A stretch of DNA of 48,292 bases from Desulfobulbaceae bacterium (lineage in GTDB: Bacteria > Desulfobacterota > Desulfobulbia > Desulfobulbales > Desulfobulbaceae), in assembly GCA_023544645.1 (NCBI GenBank), contig JAMJFO010000018.1, positions 1-48,292 of the forward strand, read 5' to 3'. This document shows positions 1-9,951 of the stretch, one piece after another; the first letter of the stretch is position 1; every line of letters begins with the position of its first letter. A model generated the notes under the pieces. That model made no database searches. It saw nothing but the letters and a program-made list of their open reading frames with translations, and was not told the origin of the DNA. The translations under genes and the position numbers were made by a program.

Positions 1-157
1 CAAGGGAAAAAAGTTGCCCGGGCAGATGGGAAATAACCTGATTACGCAGAAAAATCTTAAGGTAATTGATATCCGTGAGGATGAAAATATACTCCTGGTG
101 CAGGGTACTGTTCCTGGAGCAAAAAATGGCCTGATCAAGATTTTCACCAAAGGATAA
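1..157 (+). CDS. rplC: Ribosomal protein L3, C-terminal end (partial)
   Basis: The window opens inside this gene. The frame beginning at base 2 reads about 51 codons to TAA at 155-157. The peptide starts KGKKLPGQMGN and ends with a VQGTVPGAKNGLIKI stretch, both typical of the L3 C-terminus, where the GxMG region lies near the peptidyl-transferase-proximal loop of the large subunit. The next gene is rplD, as in the S10 operon, which supports the call. The start and most of the protein lie outside the window. Confidence 0.93.
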   Translation, partial: KGKKLPGQMGNNLITQKNLKVIDIREDENILLVQGTVPGAKNGLIKIFTKG

Positions 158-185
158 TCTGTTCCGGTAGTTTGAGGAGAAGGAC

Positions 186-809
186 ATGGCAGTCTGTGAT
201 ATTGTCAATACCTCCGCCCAGAAGGTTGGAGATATAGAGTTAAAGGATGAGCTTTTCACTGTTGAGGTACAGACGGGAATCCTCCACGATGTAGTGTGCA
301 TGCAGCGCGCGAATCGAAGGCAGGGAACGGCATCGACCAAAACCCGCGGTGAAGTGGCAGGGAGCAGCGCCAAACCATGGCGTCAGAAAGGAACCGGTCG
401 TGCTCGTGCAGGTTCGAGAAAGTCGCCTGTCTGGCGCGGCGGCGGAACGGTTTTTGGCCCCCAGCCCCGCGATTACAGCTATAAGCTCCCCAAGAAGGTG
501 CGCCGTCTTGCCTTGCGGATGGCATTGAGCGCCCGTTTCGGCGAAGGCAACCTCGTCGTGCTTGACGCTTTTGACATGCCGGAGGTCAAGACCAAGGAGT
601 TTGTCAAGGTCATGGATAATTTTGATTTTGACAATTGCCTGATTGTCATCGGCGACGATAACAAGATTGTCCACCTTTCAGCCAGGAATGCCGTCGGCTA
701 CAAGGTTCTGCCGGCTGAGGGACTGAATGTATACGATATTCTCAAATATTCAAAACTGATGCTGGTGCAGTCCTCCCTGGCACAGCTTGAAGAGAGGTTG
801 ATGGTATGA
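186..809 (+). CDS. rplD: Large-subunit ribosomal protein L4
   Basis: Bacterial L4, 207 residues, the normal length. It binds 23S rRNA early in assembly and its long loop lines the exit tunnel; that basic Gly/Arg loop is visible at about residues 40-80 (GTGRARAGSRKSP). In E. coli L4 also represses its own operon. GAGGAG at 174-179 sits six bases before the ATG and fixes the start. The stop overlaps the start of rplW by four bases, so the two are translationally coupled. Confidence 0.98.
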   Translation: MAVCDIVNTSAQKVGDIELKDELFTVEVQTGILHDVVCMQRANRRQGTASTKTRGEVAGSSAKPWRQKGTGRARAGSRKSPVWRGGGTVFGPQPRDYSYKLPKKVRRLALRMALSARFGEGNLVVLDAFDMPEVKTKEFVKVMDNFDFDNCLIVIGDDNKIVHLSARNAVGYKVLPAEGLNVYDILKYSKLMLVQSSLAQLEERLMV

Positions 810-1096
810 AGGTCCTCTTTGATGTAATAAAGAAACCCTGCCTGACGGAAAAGAGTAATTTGCTCCAGGAGGTACAGAATACGGTTACCTTTAAGGTCGA
901 TTCCCGGGCAAATAAGATCGAGATCAAAAAAGCCGTTGAAGAGCTCTTTGATGTCAAGGTACAGAATGTGAGAACCACACCTGTCAGAGGAAAAAAACGC
1001 AGGGTCGGGGTGAAGTCCACTGGCAGAACCAATGACTGGAAAAAAGCGTATGTCTCGCTTTCCGAGGGCGAAATAAATTTCCTCGAAGAGCTGTAG
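806..1096 (+). CDS. rplW: Large-subunit ribosomal protein L23
   Basis: L23, 96 residues, binds 23S rRNA at the tunnel exit and in bacteria is the docking site for trigger factor and SRP. The family pattern is clear: an N-terminal PCLTEKS, the VDSRANKIEIKKAVE segment, and a basic GKKRRVG loop. The ATG overlaps the rplD stop in an ATGA junction. A 74-base gap follows before rplB, with no further gene visible in it. Confidence 0.97.
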   Translation: MKVLFDVIKKPCLTEKSNLLQEVQNTVTFKVDSRANKIEIKKAVEELFDVKVQNVRTTPVRGKKRRVGVKSTGRTNDWKKAYVSLSEGEINFLEEL

Positions 1097-1170
1097 ATCA
1101 AGCAACAGCGGAATTACCGGTAAAAGCAGCGAAAGCAAAAACAGTTCAAGGCTAGGTAACGGGAAGAATA

Positions 1171-1995
1171 ATGGCTATCAAAACCCATAAACCGACATCT
1201 CCGGGCAAGCGGCATCAAGTAACAGTCCTGCAGCCCGAGATTTCAGATAAGGCACCTGAAAAAAGTCTCCTCCGGCCCCTGAAAAAATCCGGAGGCCGTA
1301 ACTCCTACGGTCGTATAACGGCTCGTCACCGGGGTGGCGGTCACAAGAGAAAATATCGGGTAATTGACTGGAAGAGGAACAAGACCGGCGTAGCCGCCAA
1401 GGTCGTCGCCATTGAGTATGATCCGAACAGGTCAGCGAATATTGCCCTGCTTTCGTATCTCGACGGCGAGAAAAGCTATATCCTTGCTCCCACTGGATTA
1501 ACCGTCGGTGACAGGGTCATGTCCGGTGAAGATGTCGACATCAAGCCCGGCAACTGTATCCCCATGTTTAATATTCCCCTGGGAACCATTATTCATAATG
1601 TTGAAATGAAGATCGGCAAGGGCGCCCAGATGGTACGGAGCGCAGGTGCAGCCGCACAGCTCATGGCCAAGGAAGGCAGCCATGTGCTGGTGAAGCTGCC
1701 CTCCGGCGAGGTTCGGAGGTTCAACAAGCTTTGTCGCGCATGTATCGGTCAGGTCGGCAATACCGAATACGGCAGCACCAAACTCGGCAAGGCCGGCCGT
1801 AGCCGGTGGCAGGGAAAGAGACCTCATGTCCGCGGTGTGGCCATGAATCCCATCGATCATCCCATGGGCGGTGGTGAAGGAAAAAGTTCAGGCGGTCGCC
1901 ATCCATGTTCACCATGGGGTGTTCCGTCGAAAGGGTATAAGACCAGGGGACGAAAAGCCTCTGATCGCGATATTGTTACTAAACGCAAGAAGTAA
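1171..1995 (+). CDS. rplB: Large-subunit ribosomal protein L2
   Basis: L2, 274 residues, is a primary 23S rRNA binder needed for subunit association and peptidyl transfer. The C-terminal block with [17 protein letters not shown], containing the highly conserved histidine, is intact, as is the N-terminal [11 protein letters not shown]...[11 protein letters not shown] segment. The length and both ends match the family, so the ATG at 1171 is right. It is followed 17 bases later by rpsS. Confidence 0.98.
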   Translation: MAIKTHKPTSPGKRHQVTVLQPEISDKAPEKSLLRPLKKSGGRNSYGRITARHRGGGHKRKYRVIDWKRNKTGVAAKVVAIEYDPNRSANIALLSYLDGEKSYILAPTGLTVGDRVMSGEDVDIKPGNCIPMFNIPLGTIIHNVEMKIGKGAQMVRSAGAAAQLMAKEGSHVLVKLPSGEVRRFNKLCRACIGQVGNTEYGSTKLGKAGRSRWQGKRPHVRGVAMNPIDHPMGGGEGKSSGGRHPCSPWGVPSKGYKTRGRKASDRDIVTKRKK

Positions 1996-2012
1996 ATTCA
2001 GGAGAAGAATAC

Positions 2013-2288
2013 ATGTCCCGTTCTGTCAAAAAAGGTCCTTTTGTTGATGACCACGTGCAGAAGAAAGTTCAGGATGCCCAGGAATCCGGTTCCCGTAAGG
2101 TCATTAAAACGTGGTCTCGCCGTTCCGACATTACTCCTGAAATGGTTGGGCTCACTTTTGCAGTCCACAATGGCAAGAAGTTTATTCCGGTGTATGTGTC
2201 AGAAAACATGGTCGGCCACAAGCTCGGTGAGTTTTCACTCACCAGGACATATTACGGCCACGCCGCTGACAGGAAAGGCAAGCGTTAA
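2013..2288 (+). CDS. rpsS: Small-subunit ribosomal protein S19
   Basis: S19, 91 residues, sits in the head of the 30S subunit next to S13 near the A site. It begins [12 protein letters not shown] and ends in the basic [10 protein letters not shown] tail, both characteristic. GGAG at 2001-2004 is eight bases before the ATG. A second open frame at 2041-2313 overlaps it but has no ribosomal or other recognisable content and is a shadow. Confidence 0.98.
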   Translation: MSRSVKKGPFVDDHVQKKVQDAQESGSRKVIKTWSRRSDITPEMVGLTFAVHNGKKFIPVYVSENMVGHKLGEFSLTRTYYGHAADRKGKR

Positions 2289-2331
2289 AAAGAACCGCGT
2301 TCATTTACAGTAAGCGACTAGGAGAATTACG

Positions 2332-2664
2332 ATGGAAACAAAGGCCGTCGCCAAATATATTCGCATCTCACCGCAGAAAGCCCGGCTGGTTGCAGACGTG
2401 GTTCGTGGCATGGATGTGGATTCGGCTATAACCAAGCTGAAGTTTATGCCTAAGAAAGGGGCCCGTCTGCTGCGCAAGGTCATTGAATCTGCCGTCGCCA
2501 ATGCGATTCAGACTGAAAAGATCGATGCCGATACCCTGTATATTAAAACCATCCATATTGACGGCGGCCCGATGCTCAAACGTTTTCGTCCAAGGGCAAT
2601 GGGAAGAGCGACGAGAATACTGAAACGTACCAGCCACATCACCGTTGTGGTTGATGAGGCCTGA
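2332..2664 (+). CDS. rplV: Large-subunit ribosomal protein L22
   Basis: L22, 110 residues, contacts all domains of 23S rRNA; its beta hairpin reaches into the exit tunnel and is where macrolide-resistance changes arise in other bacteria. That hairpin (GPMLKRFRPRAMGRA, about residues 79-93) is complete. AGGAG at 2320-2324 precedes the ATG at good spacing. Confidence 0.98.
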   Translation: METKAVAKYIRISPQKARLVADVVRGMDVDSAITKLKFMPKKGARLLRKVIESAVANAIQTEKIDADTLYIKTIHIDGGPMLKRFRPRAMGRATRILKRTSHITVVVDEA

Positions 2665-2723
2665 TGGCCAGGAACTTGAAGACAGTAACTGAGATCAACT
2701 GTTAGTGTGAACGGAGGATAACC

Positions 2724-3377
2724 TTGGGGCAGAAAGTTAATCCCATAGGATTGCGGCTCAACATTACCCGCACCTGGGAATCAATATGGTATGCTGGCAA
2801 AGATTACGCTCGCAACCTGTATGAAGATCAGGAGATTCGGAAATATCTTAAGAAGCGTTTGTATCACGCCGGTGTTTCCAGGATTGTCATTGAACGTACC
2901 GGTGAAAAGCTGCGGGTCAAACTGTTCACGGCCCGGCCGGGAATTGTTATTGGCAAAAAAGGGGCGGAAATTGAAACCCTTAAGTCGGACATTGAAAAAA
3001 GGTTCGGCCGGGAAAGCCTCATCGATATCCAGGAAGTGAGAAGGCCTGAGGCTGACGCACAACTGGTCGCCGAAAACATAGCCATGCAGCTTGAGCGGCG
3101 GGTGGCATTCCGACGGGCCATGAAGAAATCCATTAATTCTGCTCTTCGATTCGGAGTTCAGGGCATAAAAATATCCTGCGCCGGCCGGCTTGGCGGAGCG
3201 GAAATGTCCAGAACCGAATGGTTCAAGGAAGGGCGGGTGCCGCTGCATACCCTCCGGGCAGATATTGACTACGGCACTGCCGAGGCCAAAACCACATACG
3301 GCATCATTGGAGTCAAGGTCTGGATATTCAAGGGAGAAGTTCTTGACGATGCCGAGCTGGCTGAACTTGGTCAGTAA
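2724..3377 (+). CDS. rpsC: Small-subunit ribosomal protein S3
   Basis: S3, 217 residues, lies at the mRNA entry site of the 30S head. The KH domain is seen with its [10 protein letters not shown] loop (about residues 75-85), and the C-terminal half carries [13 protein letters not shown] and the [10 protein letters not shown] segment. Translation must start at TTG 2724: the protein begins [11 protein letters not shown] as in all S3 proteins, and GGAGG at 2713-2717 is correctly placed. No ATG fits. Confidence 0.97.
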   Translation: MGQKVNPIGLRLNITRTWESIWYAGKDYARNLYEDQEIRKYLKKRLYHAGVSRIVIERTGEKLRVKLFTARPGIVIGKKGAEIETLKSDIEKRFGRESLIDIQEVRRPEADAQLVAENIAMQLERRVAFRRAMKKSINSALRFGVQGIKISCAGRLGGAEMSRTEWFKEGRVPLHTLRADIDYGTAEAKTTYGIIGVKVWIFKGEVLDDAELAELGQ

Positions 3378-3444
3378 AATTGAGGAAGCTCCGGTTGGTT
3401 TTGGATGATCAGCCCATAGCAGCCTTTACAAGGAGTATGGAACA

Positions 3445-3861
3445 ATGTTAAGCCCACGGAAAGTAAAACATAGAAAACAGTTCAAGGGCCGGATGAGAGG
3501 CGTCGCCAATCGTGGTTCAGATATCAACTTCGGCGATTACGCACTGAAGGCCGTTGAGTGCGGCAGGATGTCATCTGCCCATATAGAATCAGCCCGTGTC
3601 GCGATCAACAGGAAGATCAAGCGTGGCGGCAAGATGTGGATCAGGGTGTTCCCGGATAAGCCGATAACCAAGAAGCCGGCGGAAACCAGAATGGGTAAGG
3701 GTAAAGGCAGCCCGGAATACTGGGTCGCCGTTGTCAAGCCCGGCAAGATACTCTACGAGTTGAGCGGTGTGCCTGAGGAACTTGCACTGGAAGCCCTCAA
3801 ACTTGCGGGGTATAAACTGCCCTTTGCGACAAAAGTGATTTCAAGGAATTCAACCATATGA
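3445..3861 (+). CDS. rplP: Large-subunit ribosomal protein L16
   Basis: L16, 138 residues, helps organise the A-site region of the 50S subunit. The N-terminus [19 protein letters not shown] and the central [20 protein letters not shown] segment are diagnostic. An AAGGAG site precedes the ATG. Its last codons overlap the rpmC start in an ATGA junction. Confidence 0.98.
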   Translation: MLSPRKVKHRKQFKGRMRGVANRGSDINFGDYALKAVECGRMSSAHIESARVAINRKIKRGGKMWIRVFPDKPITKKPAETRMGKGKGSPEYWVAVVKPGKILYELSGVPEELALEALKLAGYKLPFATKVISRNSTI

Positions 3862-4049
3862 AGGCAAAAGAATTACGCAATATGAGTTCTGAAGATCTCA
3901 GGAAAAAGGAGCAGGATCTTCGCGAGGATTATTTTAAGCTCAGGTTCCAGAACGGAATCCGTCGCTTGGAAAATCCGGCCCGACTGGCGCAGATCCGCAA
4001 GGACATTGCCCGGGTGCAGACCATTATCAACGAACAGGCCCGCGGCTGA
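3858..4049 (+). CDS. rpmC: Large-subunit ribosomal protein L29
   Basis: L29, 63 residues, is a two-helix protein beside the tunnel exit next to L23. It begins [20 protein letters not shown] and carries the [17 protein letters not shown] motif. The four-base overlap with rplP suggests coupled translation, keeping L16 and L29 equimolar. Confidence 0.97.
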   Translation: MKAKELRNMSSEDLRKKEQDLREDYFKLRFQNGIRRLENPARLAQIRKDIARVQTIINEQARG

Positions 4050-4089
4050 TTGGCCAGGCGAAATATAAACAACCACTGGATTGTAGAGA

Positions 4090-4350
4090 ATGAGTGATAC
4101 GAGCAAGACCAGAAAAACGCGGCAGGGATTCGTTATCAGCAACGCCATGGATAAGAGCGTTGTCATCCTTGTAGAACGCAAAGTTCGGCATAAACTGTAC
4201 GGCAAATTTGTTCGCCGTCGGGTGAAATATATGGCCCATGATCCGGCAAATCAGTGCAATATCGGTGATATTGTCCTTATTGAGGAATGTCGGCCACTCA
4301 GTAAAAATAAACGTTGGCGCGTCCGCAACATTGTAGAGCAAGCGGTCTGA
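4090..4350 (+). CDS. rpsQ: Small-subunit ribosomal protein S17
   Basis: S17, 86 residues, is an OB-fold primary binder of 16S rRNA. The block with [18 protein letters not shown] and the C-terminal [18 protein letters not shown] are typical. It sits in its normal place between rpmC and rplN, the junction between the S10 and spc operons in E. coli; here only 59 bases separate it from rplN and I see no clear terminator or promoter there. Confidence 0.97.
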   Translation: MSDTSKTRKTRQGFVISNAMDKSVVILVERKVRHKLYGKFVRRRVKYMAHDPANQCNIGDIVLIEECRPLSKNKRWRVRNIVEQAV

Positions 4351-4409
4351 ACCGGATTGCCTCGCAAAGAGAAAAATAATCCGCAACAGGCAGTTTATCA
4401 GGTGAGATT

Positions 4410-4778
4410 ATGATACAGACAGAAACAATATTAAACGTTGCCGATAATTCCGGCGCCAAAAAAGTGCTCTGCATCCGGGTGCTTGGCGGTACGAGACGGC
4501 GTTATGCAAGCATCGGCGATGTTATAGTCGTAACGGTGAAGGAAGCGATTCCCCACGCAAAGGTCAAGAAAGGCGATGTCCTTGACGCGGTTATCGTGCG
4601 GACAAGCAAAGAGATCAAGCGCCCGGAGGATACCACTGTCCGCTTTGATGAAAACGCGGCAGTGCTGCTTTCTGGTTCCGGCGACCCCATTGGTACGCGC
4701 ATTTTCGGGCCTGTCGCCCGTGAACTCCGTTCCCTGGGATTTATGAAGATAATTTCTCTCGCTCCGGAAGTACTGTAA
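4410..4778 (+). CDS. rplN: Large-subunit ribosomal protein L14
   Basis: L14, 122 residues, lies at the subunit interface and forms intersubunit bridges; RsfS silences ribosomes by binding it in other bacteria. It begins [19 protein letters not shown] and ends SLAPEVL, both conserved. The length is standard for the family. Confidence 0.98.
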   Translation: MIQTETILNVADNSGAKKVLCIRVLGGTRRRYASIGDVIVVTVKEAIPHAKVKKGDVLDAVIVRTSKEIKRPEDTTVRFDENAAVLLSGSGDPIGTRIFGPVARELRSLGFMKIISLAPEVL

Positions 4779-4836
4779 TTCACTGCATGCTAACATGAGT
4801 CGGCACACCGGACAAGAAGACACGAGGAATAGAATA

Positions 4837-5175
4837 ATGCGGCAAGGAAAGATAAATTTAAGGGTTAACGACCAGGTCGAGGTCATTGTCGGCAAGGATA
4901 AAGGCCGGGTGGGCAAGATCCTGAGGATTGACAGTCAATCAAACAGGGCGGTAGTCGAGAGGATCAACATGATCAAGCGGCATACCAAACCCACAGATGC
5001 AACCCAGTCGGGACAGATTGTTGAAAAAGAGGCATCATTGCATATATCTAATCTGATGCTTGTCTGCCCGGAGTGTGCCAAGACCGTCCGTATCGGGAAA
5101 AAACTGCTGGAAGACGGGGCAAAGGTACGGGTGTGCAAGAATTGTGAAGCAACCATAGAAACCAACAAGAAATAG
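4837..5175 (+). CDS. rplX: Large-subunit ribosomal protein L24, two CxxC motifs
   Basis: L24 starts 50S assembly by binding the 5' end of 23S rRNA. I choose ATG 4837 (112 residues): an ACGAGGA site lies just upstream, and the protein then begins [14 protein letters not shown] like other L24 proteins. The in-frame ATG at 4795 would add 14 residues without family support. The KOW-type segment [13 protein letters not shown] is present. The C-terminal part carries two CxxC pairs (CPEC and CKNC, about 22 residues apart) that look able to bind zinc. Confidence 0.95.
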   Translation: MRQGKINLRVNDQVEVIVGKDKGRVGKILRIDSQSNRAVVERINMIKRHTKPTDATQSGQIVEKEASLHISNLMLVCPECAKTVRIGKKLLEDGAKVRVCKNCEATIETNKK

Positions 5176-5200
5176 CATACTTGCTGTTCTGGAGTAAACA

Positions 5201-5743
5201 ATGGCAACGCTGAGAGATCATTACGAAAGTACGTGCAGGCAACAGTTGCAGGAAATGCATGGCTACACGAATATTATGGAGATCCCCCGAATTGAAAAGA
5301 TCGTCCTCAACATGGGACTGGGGGAAGCGGTTCAGAATCCCAAGGTTGTGGAGCATGCTGCCAACGAACTGACCCTGATCGCGGGCCAGAAGGCCGTTAT
5401 CACCCGTGCCAAGAAATCCATCGCCGGTTTCAAGCTGCGGGAAGGTATGCCAATCGGCTGCCGGGTGACCCTGAGGCAGGACAAGATGTATGATTTTCTT
5501 TCGCGGCTTATTAATATAGCGCTTCCCCGGGTCCGTGACTTCCGCGGTATTTCTCCCAAGGGGTTTGATGGAAGAGGAAATTATTCACTGGGCGTCAAGG
5601 AACAGATCATCTTCCCGGAAATCGAGTATGACAAGATCGATAAGATCAGAGGATTGAACATCAGTATCGTAACAACCGCGCAAAATGATGAATCCGCACT
5701 TTCTCTGCTGCGGCTGATGGGAATGCCCTTCAAGGCTAAATAG
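5201..5743 (+). CDS. rplE: Large-subunit ribosomal protein L5
   Basis: L5, 180 residues, binds 5S rRNA and contacts the P-site tRNA and S13. The family signature region [14 protein letters not shown] and the basic segment [16 protein letters not shown] are intact. A CTGGAG site precedes the ATG. It is followed by the zinc-type S14, the usual spc order. Confidence 0.98.
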   Translation: MATLRDHYESTCRQQLQEMHGYTNIMEIPRIEKIVLNMGLGEAVQNPKVVEHAANELTLIAGQKAVITRAKKSIAGFKLREGMPIGCRVTLRQDKMYDFLSRLINIALPRVRDFRGISPKGFDGRGNYSLGVKEQIIFPEIEYDKIDKIRGLNISIVTTAQNDESALSLLRLMGMPFKAK

Positions 5744-5796
5744 CAGGATTCCGAATTACCGGTTAACTATCGCAATAGAATATTCAGGAGGAAGCA

Positions 5797-5982
5797 GTGG
5801 CAAAAAAATCACTCATTGCCAAGGCCGGGCGAAAAGCCAAGTTCAAGGTCCGTCAATATAACAGGTGTCCCATGTGCGGGCGCCCCCGGGCCTTTATCAG
5901 AAAATTCGGCATCTGCAGGTTGTGCTTCAGGAAGCTTGCTTCCCAGGGCGAGATAACCGGCGTGACCAAGTCAAGCTGGTAA
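5797..5982 (+). CDS. rpsN: Small-subunit ribosomal protein S14, zinc-binding type
   Basis: This is the short, 61-residue S14 with four cysteines in two CxxC pairs (Cys24/27 and Cys40/43), the zinc-binding form rather than the longer zinc-free form of E. coli. It is in the 30S head near S3 and S10. Translation starts at GTG 5797, directed by an AGGAGGAAG site five to eight bases upstream; the protein then begins [10 protein letters not shown]. Confidence 0.96.
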   Translation: MAKKSLIAKAGRKAKFKVRQYNRCPMCGRPRAFIRKFGICRLCFRKLASQGEITGVTKSSW

Positions 5983-6050
5983 TCATCTGTACGTTGATTT
6001 TGTACCAGACGGTAAACAGTTAACTTTCAATATGATTGAATGGTGAAAAT

Positions 6051-6449
6051 ATGTCTATGAGTGATCCACTGGCGGATATGCTGACACGAATCAGGAATGG
6101 CGTCATGGCCCATTTTGATTCAGTAGAGATACCGCTGTCCAATGTCAAGGTTGGAGTGGCAAAGGTTCTGAAACAGGAAGGGTATATCAATGATTACCAT
6201 GTTTCCAGGGAAGGTGTTCAGGGAACCCTGAAGATTGATCTCAAGTACGGCCCGAATAACGAGAAAGTGATAACCGGAATTCGCCGGGTGAGCAAACCGG
6301 GGCTTCGTCAGTATATGAAAGCTGAACGTATCCCGAAAGTCATGAGCGGTCTGGGGGTTGCCATCCTGACAACTTCAAACGGAATCATTTCGGATCGTGA
6401 GGCTCGCTCTAAGAATATCGGTGGCGAACTGCTGTGTGAAGTGTGGTAA
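6051..6449 (+). CDS. rpsH: Small-subunit ribosomal protein S8
   Basis: S8, 132 residues from ATG 6051, binds helix 21 of 16S rRNA and in E. coli represses the spc operon. The N-terminus MSMSDPLADMLTRIRNG matches the family exactly, so I prefer this ATG to the upstream in-frame TTG at 6036. The C-terminal GISDREARSKNIGGELLCEVW-type tail, which forms much of the RNA-binding face, is complete. The ribosome binding site is poor (GGTGA at 6042-6046). Confidence 0.96.
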   Translation: MSMSDPLADMLTRIRNGVMAHFDSVEIPLSNVKVGVAKVLKQEGYINDYHVSREGVQGTLKIDLKYGPNNEKVITGIRRVSKPGLRQYMKAERIPKVMSGLGVAILTTSNGIISDREARSKNIGGELLCEVW

Positions 6450-6478
6450 ATAAGTCGGCTTGACGAGAGGAGAAAGAA

Positions 6479-7021
6479 ATGTCGAGAATAGGCAAACTGC
6501 CAATCCCTGTTCCAAGCGGGATAAAGGTTGATATAAAAGGAAGTCATGTCAAGGTGACCGGAAGCAAAGGATCACTTGAGCGGGACATTCGACCGGAAAT
6601 TGAACTCCGGCAGGAAGGTGACCAGCTGATCGTTTCTCCTAAAGGAACGAGTAAAAGAGTCATGGCTTTCTGGGGAATGACCAGGACGCTGCTTGATAAT
6701 ATGGTTATCGGCGTTGACAAAGGATTTCAGAAAAAGCTCATCGTTGAAGGAGTCGGTTACCGCGCCAAAGTTGAAAAGGGTGTTCTGGTGCTCAATGTCG
6801 GCTATTCCAATCCGGTTGATTTTCAACTTCCGGACGGCATTACAGCTGCTGTTGACAAGAATAATCAGATTACCCTGGATGGTATTGATAAAGAATTGCT
6901 GGGGCTTACTGCCGCACGGATCAGAGAAGTCCGCAAACCGGAGCCGTACAAAGGTAAAGGTATCCGGTATGAAGGTGAGCATATCGTACGTAAAGTTGGC
7001 AAGGCCGGCGCATCTTCTTAA
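6479..7021 (+). CDS. rplF: Large-subunit ribosomal protein L6
   Basis: L6, 180 residues, lies near the sarcin-ricin loop where translation factors dock. It has two repeated domains; the C-terminal signature region PEPYKGKGIRYEGE is seen near residues 151-164. It begins MSRIGKLPIPVPSGI, as expected, after a GAGAGGAG site at 6465-6472. Confidence 0.98.
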   Translation: MSRIGKLPIPVPSGIKVDIKGSHVKVTGSKGSLERDIRPEIELRQEGDQLIVSPKGTSKRVMAFWGMTRTLLDNMVIGVDKGFQKKLIVEGVGYRAKVEKGVLVLNVGYSNPVDFQLPDGITAAVDKNNQITLDGIDKELLGLTAARIREVRKPEPYKGKGIRYEGEHIVRKVGKAGASS

Positions 7022-7054
7022 TATCTTATATCTTAACACATTGATGGTATTACC

Positions 7055-7420
7055 ATGGCAAAGACAAGTTCAAAATTAATTGCACGGACCAAGCGGATTA
7101 AACGCATACGTAAAAAGTCGACCGGGACTCCTGAGCGGCCGCGCATGCGTGTATTCAAAAGTAACCGGCATATATATGTCCAAATAATTGATGACACCAA
7201 GCATGCTACCCTGCTTGCCATGTCCACCAAGGACAAGGGGTTCGATGGAGCTGACCTGAAGGGGAAATGCAGTGCAGCGAAAAAGGTCGGTGAGATTGTT
7301 GCCCAGCGGGCAAAAAATGCCGGCATAACCAAGGTTGTTTTCGATCGCGGCGGCAATTTGTACCACGGCCGTGTTAAAGCCCTTTCAGACGGAGCCCGCG
7401 AAGGCGGCCTTGAATTCTGA
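7055..7420 (+). CDS. rplR: Large-subunit ribosomal protein L18
   Basis: L18, 121 residues, binds 5S rRNA with L5. The basic N-terminus (RTKRIKRIRKKSTGTPERPR) and the C-terminal VVFDRGGNLYHGRVKALSDGARE block are both typical. The upstream ribosome binding site is weak; the start is set by family length. Confidence 0.97.
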   Translation: MAKTSSKLIARTKRIKRIRKKSTGTPERPRMRVFKSNRHIYVQIIDDTKHATLLAMSTKDKGFDGADLKGKCSAAKKVGEIVAQRAKNAGITKVVFDRGGNLYHGRVKALSDGAREGGLEF

Positions 7421-7469
7421 ACGGATATATTGAGTAACAAGCAAAAAAGTTTATTTACGGGGGTGTTCC

Positions 7470-7982
7470 TTGGCAGATTTTAAACGGGCAAAAGACAGCA
7501 ACCAAGAAGAGCTCATTGAAAAGATCGTTTATATCAATCGGGTTGCCAAAGTTGTCAAAGGTGGTCGCCGGTTCAGTTTCAGCGCAATAGTCGTGGTCGG
7601 TGACGGGAATGGCAGGGTTGGATATGGCCTCGGCAAGGCAAATCAGGTGCCGGAGGCAATTCGCAAGGGTGTTGAGAGCGCACGAAAGGATATGCGCAAG
7701 GTGGCATTGACCGAGGTGTCCATCCCCCATGAGATCAATGGCAAGTTCAAGTCCGGCAAGGTTATGCTCAAGCCGGCTTCAGACGGTACCGGAGTAATCG
7801 CCGGCGGCGCAGTTCGCGCAGTGCTGGAAGCTGCGGGTGTGCAGAATATCCTGACCAAGTGCCTGGGATCCAACAATCCGCACAACCTGGTTAAAGCGAC
7901 AATTGACGGTTTAAGAAGGTTGCGCTCGGCCAACGAGATTGCCCGTCTGCGGGGATTGAATGTTGACGAGATGGTTGCCTGA
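7470..7982 (+). CDS. rpsE: Small-subunit ribosomal protein S5
   Basis: S5, 170 residues, helps keep decoding accurate at the 30S shoulder. The N-terminal double-stranded RNA-binding fold carries [19 protein letters not shown] and GYGLGKA; the C-terminal domain has the [13 protein letters not shown] motif. The start is TTG 7470 after a GGGGGTG site; it gives the expected start-to-core distance and no ATG is available. Confidence 0.97.
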   Translation: MADFKRAKDSNQEELIEKIVYINRVAKVVKGGRRFSFSAIVVVGDGNGRVGYGLGKANQVPEAIRKGVESARKDMRKVALTEVSIPHEINGKFKSGKVMLKPASDGTGVIAGGAVRAVLEAAGVQNILTKCLGSNNPHNLVKATIDGLRRLRSANEIARLRGLNVDEMVA

Positions 7983-8006
7983 TAATATATCTACACAGGT
8001 TGAACA

Positions 8007-8186
8007 ATGAGTAATACAATGAAGATCACCCAGGTCAAAAGCGAAATCGGAAGTACCAAAAAAATTCGAGCAACGCTCGTTGGACTTGGTCTGACCAAAA
8101 TGAATAAAACCGTAACCAGGAAGGACACCCCTGAAATCCGGGGCATGATAAACAAGGTTCTGCATCTGGTTCGGGTGGAGGAATAA
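8007..8186 (+). CDS. rpmD: Large-subunit ribosomal protein L30
   Basis: A 59-residue frame between rpsE and rplO, exactly where L30 belongs in the spc operon. After a short start ([12 protein letters not shown]) it shows the family pattern: [20 protein letters not shown] followed by [19 protein letters not shown]. The ATG at 8007 may be replaced by the one at 8019, which would give a 55-residue protein closer to many L30 lengths. L30 is a small 23S rRNA binder absent from some bacteria. Confidence 0.95.
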   Translation: MSNTMKITQVKSEIGSTKKIRATLVGLGLTKMNKTVTRKDTPEIRGMINKVLHLVRVEE

Positions 8187-8189
8187 GTA

Positions 8190-8630
8190 ATGATCAGACT
8201 GAATAATTTGTCACCAACTGCCGGTTCACGGAGCCAGAAGAAACGCGTTGGCCGCGGTCCGGGCAGCGGCCGCGGGAAAACTGCAACCCGGGGGCATAAA
8301 GGCGCTCGGTCAAGGTCCGGTTACAAGAATAAACTCGGTTTTGAGGGTGGACAGATGCCGCTGCAGCGCAGGCTGCCAAAGCGCGGATTTGCCAATATCT
8401 TCAAAAAAGAGTATGTCATTGTTTCACTTGACGCCCTTGATTCATTCGACAACGGTGCGACAGTGGATCGCAATGCCCTTGTAGCGGCGGGAGTGATCAA
8501 AGACAAAGACGTGATGATCAAGGTCCTTGCCAATGGCGAGATTTCCAAATCGGTCACCGTTGATGTCGACAAGGTCAGTAGTGGAGCCAAGGCCAAGATT
8601 GAGGCTGCAGGCGGATCCGTAAAGGAATAA
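8190..8630 (+). CDS. rplO: Large-subunit ribosomal protein L15
   Basis: L15, 146 residues, is a late assembly protein that binds 23S rRNA. The N-terminal Gly/Arg-rich stretch ([19 protein letters not shown]) and the [18 protein letters not shown] motif are diagnostic. It starts three bases after the rpmD stop and ends three bases before secY, so rpmD-rplO-secY form a compact translational group. Confidence 0.98.
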   Translation: MIRLNNLSPTAGSRSQKKRVGRGPGSGRGKTATRGHKGARSRSGYKNKLGFEGGQMPLQRRLPKRGFANIFKKEYVIVSLDALDSFDNGATVDRNALVAAGVIKDKDVMIKVLANGEISKSVTVDVDKVSSGAKAKIEAAGGSVKE

Positions 8631-8633
8631 TTT

Positions 8634-9938
8634 ATGAGTGGTTTAGCTAGCGCTGCCAATATACCGGAACTTCGCAGGAGAATAATATTCACCCTCCTGA
8701 TGCTTTTAGTTTACCGCATGGGAGTACAGATACCCACGCCCGGTATTAACGGTGAAGCTCTTGCTGCCTTTTTTGCACAGAACGCCGGTACACTGTTCGG
8801 CATGTTTAACATGTTCTCCGGCGGAGCTCTGGAGAATTTTTCAATTTTTGCCCTGGGCATCATGCCCTACATCAGCGCTTCAATTATTATCCAGTTGCTT
8901 ACGGTTGTTATCCCGCAGCTTGAACAACTCAAGAAAGAGGGCGAGAGCGGAAGGCGCAAGATAACACAGTATACCCGGTATGGAACAGTCGGCCTGAGTA
9001 TTATTCAGTCGATGTTTATCGCCACCGGACTTGAGGGCATGTCCGGCCCCAGCGGGGAGGCTATTGTCCTGGTGCCGGGGATTGAATTCAAGCTCATGAC
9101 CATGCTGACCCTTACTTCGGGAACGGCATTTATCATGTGGCTGGGCGAACAGATGACGGAAAGGGGGATCGGCAACGGGATTTCGCTGATCATTTTTGCC
9201 GGTATTGTTGCAGGCATACCAGCTGCCATCGGCAATACGATTCAGCTGGTGAAAGCCGGTGAACTGGCAGTTATCTTTCTTCCTGTTCTTCTGGTGATGA
9301 TGGTCGCTGTTGTCGGGTTCATCATTTTTGTTGAAACAGCACAGCGGCGGATTCCTATCCAGTATGCCAAGCGTGTTGTAGGCAGAAAAGTATATGGCGG
9401 ACAGTCCAGCCATCTGCCTTTGAAGATTAATATATCAGGTGTTATTCCGCCCATCTTTGCCTCATCGATCATGATGTTTCCGGCAACCGTCGGCGCCTTT
9501 ATCCAGATCGACTGGGTCCAGAGAGTGTCGGCAGCCCTCTCGCCCGGAACGATTTATTATTACGCCATGTTTGTCGGCTTCATCGTATTTTTCTGTTTTT
9601 TTTATACAGCTATTCAGTTTAAGCCTGATGATGTAGCCGAGAACCTGAAGAAGAATGGTGGTTTTGTCCCTGGTATCCGGCCGGGAAAAAAGACATCCGA
9701 GTTCCTTGACAAGGTTCTGACCAGATTGACAGTAGTGGGCGCCATATACCTGAGCCTCATCTGTGTGCTTCCCACCCTGCTGATCGACAGATTCAATGTG
9801 CCTTTTTACTTTGGCGGCACCGCGCTGCTCATCGTCGTGGGAGTGTCCATTGATACGATCTCGCAGATAGAGTCGCACCTGATAATGCGCAATTACGAAG
9901 GATTCATGAAAGCTGGTCGAATCCGAGGGCGGCGGTGA
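8634..9938 (+). CDS. secY: Protein translocase channel subunit SecY
   Basis: SecY forms the membrane channel of the Sec pathway with SecE and SecG, exporting unfolded proteins and inserting membrane proteins. The 434-residue length and about ten hydrophobic segments fit. The plug-region pattern ([20 protein letters not shown]) and cytoplasmic loops that bind SecA or the ribosome ([28 protein letters not shown]) are clear. It begins [16 protein letters not shown] after AAAGGA. Its place after rplO is the normal one. Confidence 0.98.
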   Translation: MSGLASAANIPELRRRIIFTLLMLLVYRMGVQIPTPGINGEALAAFFAQNAGTLFGMFNMFSGGALENFSIFALGIMPYISASIIIQLLTVVIPQLEQLKKEGESGRRKITQYTRYGTVGLSIIQSMFIATGLEGMSGPSGEAIVLVPGIEFKLMTMLTLTSGTAFIMWLGEQMTERGIGNGISLIIFAGIVAGIPAAIGNTIQLVKAGELAVIFLPVLLVMMVAVVGFIIFVETAQRRIPIQYAKRVVGRKVYGGQSSHLPLKINISGVIPPIFASSIMMFPATVGAFIQIDWVQRVSAALSPGTIYYYAMFVGFIVFFCFFYTAIQFKPDDVAENLKKNGGFVPGIRPGKKTSEFLDKVLTRLTVVGAIYLSLICVLPTLLIDRFNVPFYFGGTALLIVVGVSIDTISQIESHLIMRNYEGFMKAGRIRGRR

Positions 9939-9951
9939 TCGAATTGTTCAC

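Noticed and set aside
4795-4836. Upstream ATG extending rplX by 14 residues
   Set aside because: The added residues do not fit L24, and the ribosome binding site lies before the ATG at 4837.
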